Below are positions 61,880 to 63,664 of a stretch of 63,664 nt of DNA, piece after piece. How positions within the stretch are numbered: the first letter of the stretch is position 1; every line of letters starts with the position of its first letter. This stretch comes from CAZADS01 sp964483985 (GTDB lineage Bacteria > Pseudomonadota > Alphaproteobacteria > Thalassobaculales > Thalassobaculaceae): the NCBI GenBank assembly GCA_964483985.1, contig CAZADS010000065.1, positions 1 to 63,664 of the forward strand, read 5' to 3'. The position numbers were made by a program, and so were the translations under genes. Under the pieces are notes generated by a model that made no database searches, was not told the DNA's origin, and saw only the letters and a program-made list of their open reading frames with translations.

Positions 61880-63595
61880 CTAGTTAACTTGACGACGCAA
61901 AAATGCAGGGATATCCAACAAATCATCTTCTGGGTTTCGTGAAGTCGACTTTTCTGATGTTTTATCACCGGACTCTCTGGTGTCAGATGATGATGAGGCA
62001 GAACTAATAACAGATTGATTCGAAGATAATGACGTGCCCAACAATAAGTTGGGGTGTTCCGTTTCGACCCGCTGCGTATCCATTTTTATTTTACGTCCCA
62101 TTCCTGTAACTCGCTGAAACAAATTGGGGCCCTTCGATCTCCCAACCTCACTTTTTGTATTTACCACGGCTGCAGCATTAAAAGGATCGACAGCATTTTC
62201 TGCGTTTTGAACTTTTCCCTGCTTATTAGGTAAAACAGGAGGTGCAGCAATAAATGTATTATTTATCATCGCATTTATTTTAGGTGGGACCGACTTCGGT
62301 TTTTCGACCCCTACCGAATCAGTATTGACCAATAGCGATTGATTTGGCACTTCAGATGCACCCTTCGCAAATTCTGTAGCCTTATCCAACGGGGAGGTCA
62401 TTTTTTCCTGATTGTCTAAAGGTCCAACTAAATTAACATCATCCGTCCCTGTTTTGGGCATCGATTCCTTCTCAAGCTCAAATTCATTTTTGAGATCAGG
62501 TTGCTCTAACAAATTTGGAAGCGCCTTTTTTTCGGTTTCAGAGTGGGACTTGTTGTCCGTATTTAGGTTTTCATCTGATGTGTTTGAAACAAGTGTCATT
62601 TGTGGGCGAGGTTTGGCTTCAATTCCTTCAGCGGAAATTCCAGTAGCAACTACCGAGACCCTCATCATACCGTCTAGTTTTTCATCAAAAGTCGATCCAA
62701 ATATTATATTCGCATCATGATCAACTTCTTCCCGAATCCGGTTTGCTGCCTCATCAACCTCAAATAAAGTCATATCCATGCCGCCAGTGATATTAATCAA
62801 AACACCTCGGGCGCCTTGCATAGACATATCGTCAAGAAGTGGATTTTTTATAGCAGATTCAGCCGCATCGACCGCGCGCCTCTCCCCACTGGCTTCCCCA
62901 GTCCCCATCATGGCTTTGCCCATTTCGCTCATAACTGTACGAATATCGGCAAAATCGAGATTGATAAGTCCTGGCATAACTATTAAATCAGTGACTCCCC
63001 TAACGCCCTGATGCAAAACATTATCGGCCATATGGAAGGCATCCGCGAATGTTGTTTTCTCATTCGCTATTCGGAATAAATTTTGATTCGGAATTATTAT
63101 CAACGTATCAACATATTGGGTCAATTCTTCGATTCCTCGATCGGCTATTCGCATCCTATGCGCACCTTCGAAATGGAATGGTTTGGTAACGACCCCAACC
63201 GTTAAAATTCCGCGTTCTCTTGCCGCTTGCGCAATAACTGGAGCAGCCCCAGTACCGGTTCCACCTCCCATGCCTGCGGTTATGAACACCATATTGCTAT
63301 CGCCAAGCTCTTTGATCAGATCATCAATTGCCTCTTCGGCGGCAGCACAGCCAACATCTGGGCGAGATCCTGCCCCTAGTCCCTGGGTCACTGTATTTCC
63401 TAATTGCAATCGCCGATCAGCCAATGATTGACTTAACGCCTGACTATCGGTGTTTGTAGCAATAAAATCCACGCCTTCTAGATTCGCGCGAATCATATTA
63501 TTGACGGCGTTTCCGCCAGCTCCGCCTACGCCTACTACAGTAATTCTAGGTCTCATTTCGATTTGATCGTGGGGTGTAGAGAAATTAATGGTCAT
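61880..63595 (-). CDS. ftsZ: cell division GTPase FtsZ
   Basis: FtsZ polymerises into the Z-ring at the division site. This 571-residue protein has a short N-terminal tail, the GTPase core (about 15-330) with VVGVGGAGGNAVNNMI, the tubulin signature GGGTGTGAAP and the T7 loop NLDFADIRTVM, then an unusually long unstructured linker (about 335-555, rich in Asn, Ser, Lys and Glu). The C-terminal conserved peptide is DDLLDIPAFLRRQ, which binds FtsA, ZipA-like anchors or other partners. Long linkers are an alphaproteobacterial trait. GGAGG lies 5 nt before the ATG. ftsA should lie just outside the window. Confidence 0.98.
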   Translation of the reverse strand: MTINFSTPHDQIEMRPRITVVGVGGAGGNAVNNMIRANLEGVDFIATNTDSQALSQSLADRRLQLGNTVTQGLGAGSRPDVGCAAAEEAIDDLIKELGDSNMVFITAGMGGGTGTGAAPVIAQAARERGILTVGVVTKPFHFEGAHRMRIADRGIEELTQYVDTLIIIPNQNLFRIANEKTTFADAFHMADNVLHQGVRGVTDLIVMPGLINLDFADIRTVMSEMGKAMMGTGEASGERRAVDAAESAIKNPLLDDMSMQGARGVLINITGGMDMTLFEVDEAANRIREEVDHDANIIFGSTFDEKLDGMMRVSVVATGISAEGIEAKPRPQMTLVSNTSDENLNTDNKSHSETEKKALPNLLEQPDLKNEFELEKESMPKTGTDDVNLVGPLDNQEKMTSPLDKATEFAKGASEVPNQSLLVNTDSVGVEKPKSVPPKINAMINNTFIAAPPVLPNKQGKVQNAENAVDPFNAAAVVNTKSEVGRSKGPNLFQRVTGMGRKIKMDTQRVETEHPNLLLGTSLSSNQSVISSASSSSDTRESGDKTSEKSTSRNPEDDLLDIPAFLRRQVN

Positions 63596-63664
63596 GCAAG
63601 CCTCCGAGTCTTAGGATTACGGGTAATTTTTATTTCACGAACTAATTTGATTGGACGTTTTTTT
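63592..63664 (-). CDS. possible C-terminal end of the gene upstream of ftsZ
   Basis: A reading frame enters from the right edge and ends with a TGA that overlaps the ftsZ ATG (ATGA). It gives about 23 basic residues (KRPIKLVREIKITRNPKTRR and so on). ftsA is expected here, but this tail does not resemble a usual FtsA C-terminus, so the frame may be spurious leader sequence. Confidence 0.2.
   Translation of the reverse strand, partial: KKRPIKLVREIKITRNPKTRRLA

Noticed and set aside
1..63664. CRISPR array, prophage, transposon or toxin-antitoxin/defence locus
   Set aside because: Reading by eye showed no regularly spaced repeats, integrase, transposase, capsid or known defence genes; the only repeats are the short ones listed.

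Overview
The window looks like a chromosomal segment of an AT-rich alphaproteobacterium, probably an uncultured aquatic lineage. The strongest evidence is the right-hand block, which reads (minus strand) ftsZ, lpxC, then bamD, recN and ligA. This is the alphaproteobacterial end of the division and cell-wall cluster, and FtsZ has the long C-terminal linker usual in that class. Supporting evidence is an xseB-ispA-dxs-tlyA operon, an imuB-dnaE2 mutasome, and a GTTC-N7-GTTC (alphaproteobacterial LexA-type) direct repeat at the imuB start. No phage, transposase, CRISPR array, rRNA or replication origin was seen. One tRNA gene, tRNA-Ala(CGC), is present. The lineage call is inference; no 16S is available.

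Layout. 1-2.1 kb: a small catabolic group on the minus strand (PhyH-like dioxygenase fragment, HpaI-type aldolase, bicupin dioxygenase-like protein). 2.2-7.2 kb: dnaE2 and imuB, the inducible translesion-synthesis pair, without imuA. 7.2-15.7 kb: a TerB/J-domain protein, a D-lactate-dehydrogenase-type flavoprotein, and an accessory set of FAH-family hydrolase, three luciferase-like monooxygenases and a TauD-type dioxygenase, interrupted by one compact flagellin gene. 15.9-17.6 kb: a CmcJ/NvfI-family oxygenase homologue beside tRNA-Ala. 17.7-29.7 kb: housekeeping genes (yggT, folD, thpR, a tesA-ybbA-ybbP type group, argG, a cytochrome c, dnaJ-like, a glycine-zipper lipoprotein, pdxH, an SDR). 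29.7-37.6 kb: a PotADBC-type ABC importer, a PadR-like regulator, and a divergent dimethylglycine/sarcosine-dehydrogenase-type flavoprotein. 37.7-45.2 kb: fabI-aroC, a secreted FliL-like protein, tlyA, dxs, ispA, xseB and a histone-deacetylase-like amidohydrolase. 45.5-51.2 kb: an RND efflux pair and an MFS carrier. 51.2-63.7 kb: ligA, recN, bamD, then five genes for CoA/acyl metabolism and export, then lpxC and ftsZ.

How the genes work together. The left third is oxidative and catabolic: several Fe(II)/2-oxoglutarate and flavin oxygenases with hydrolase and aldolase partners could open and cleave organic substrates, but no substrate can be named from sequence. The importer and the flavoprotein around 30-37.6 kb plausibly form an uptake and N-demethylation unit for methylated amines. 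The right third is core cell biology (isoprenoids, fatty acids, lipid A, outer-membrane assembly, DNA repair, division).

Most unusual points. The importer ATPase has isoleucine in place of the Walker A lysine. A LexA-type box overlaps an apparently leaderless imuB start. The CmcJ-like protein lies beside a tRNA. A GIY-YIG-like small protein sits inside an acyl-CoA gene group. Strong hairpins lie between ftsZ and lpxC and between potD and potB. No clearly undescribed multi-gene defence or mobile system was found; the best candidate for an undescribed pathway is the oxygenase set at 10.1-15.6 kb.
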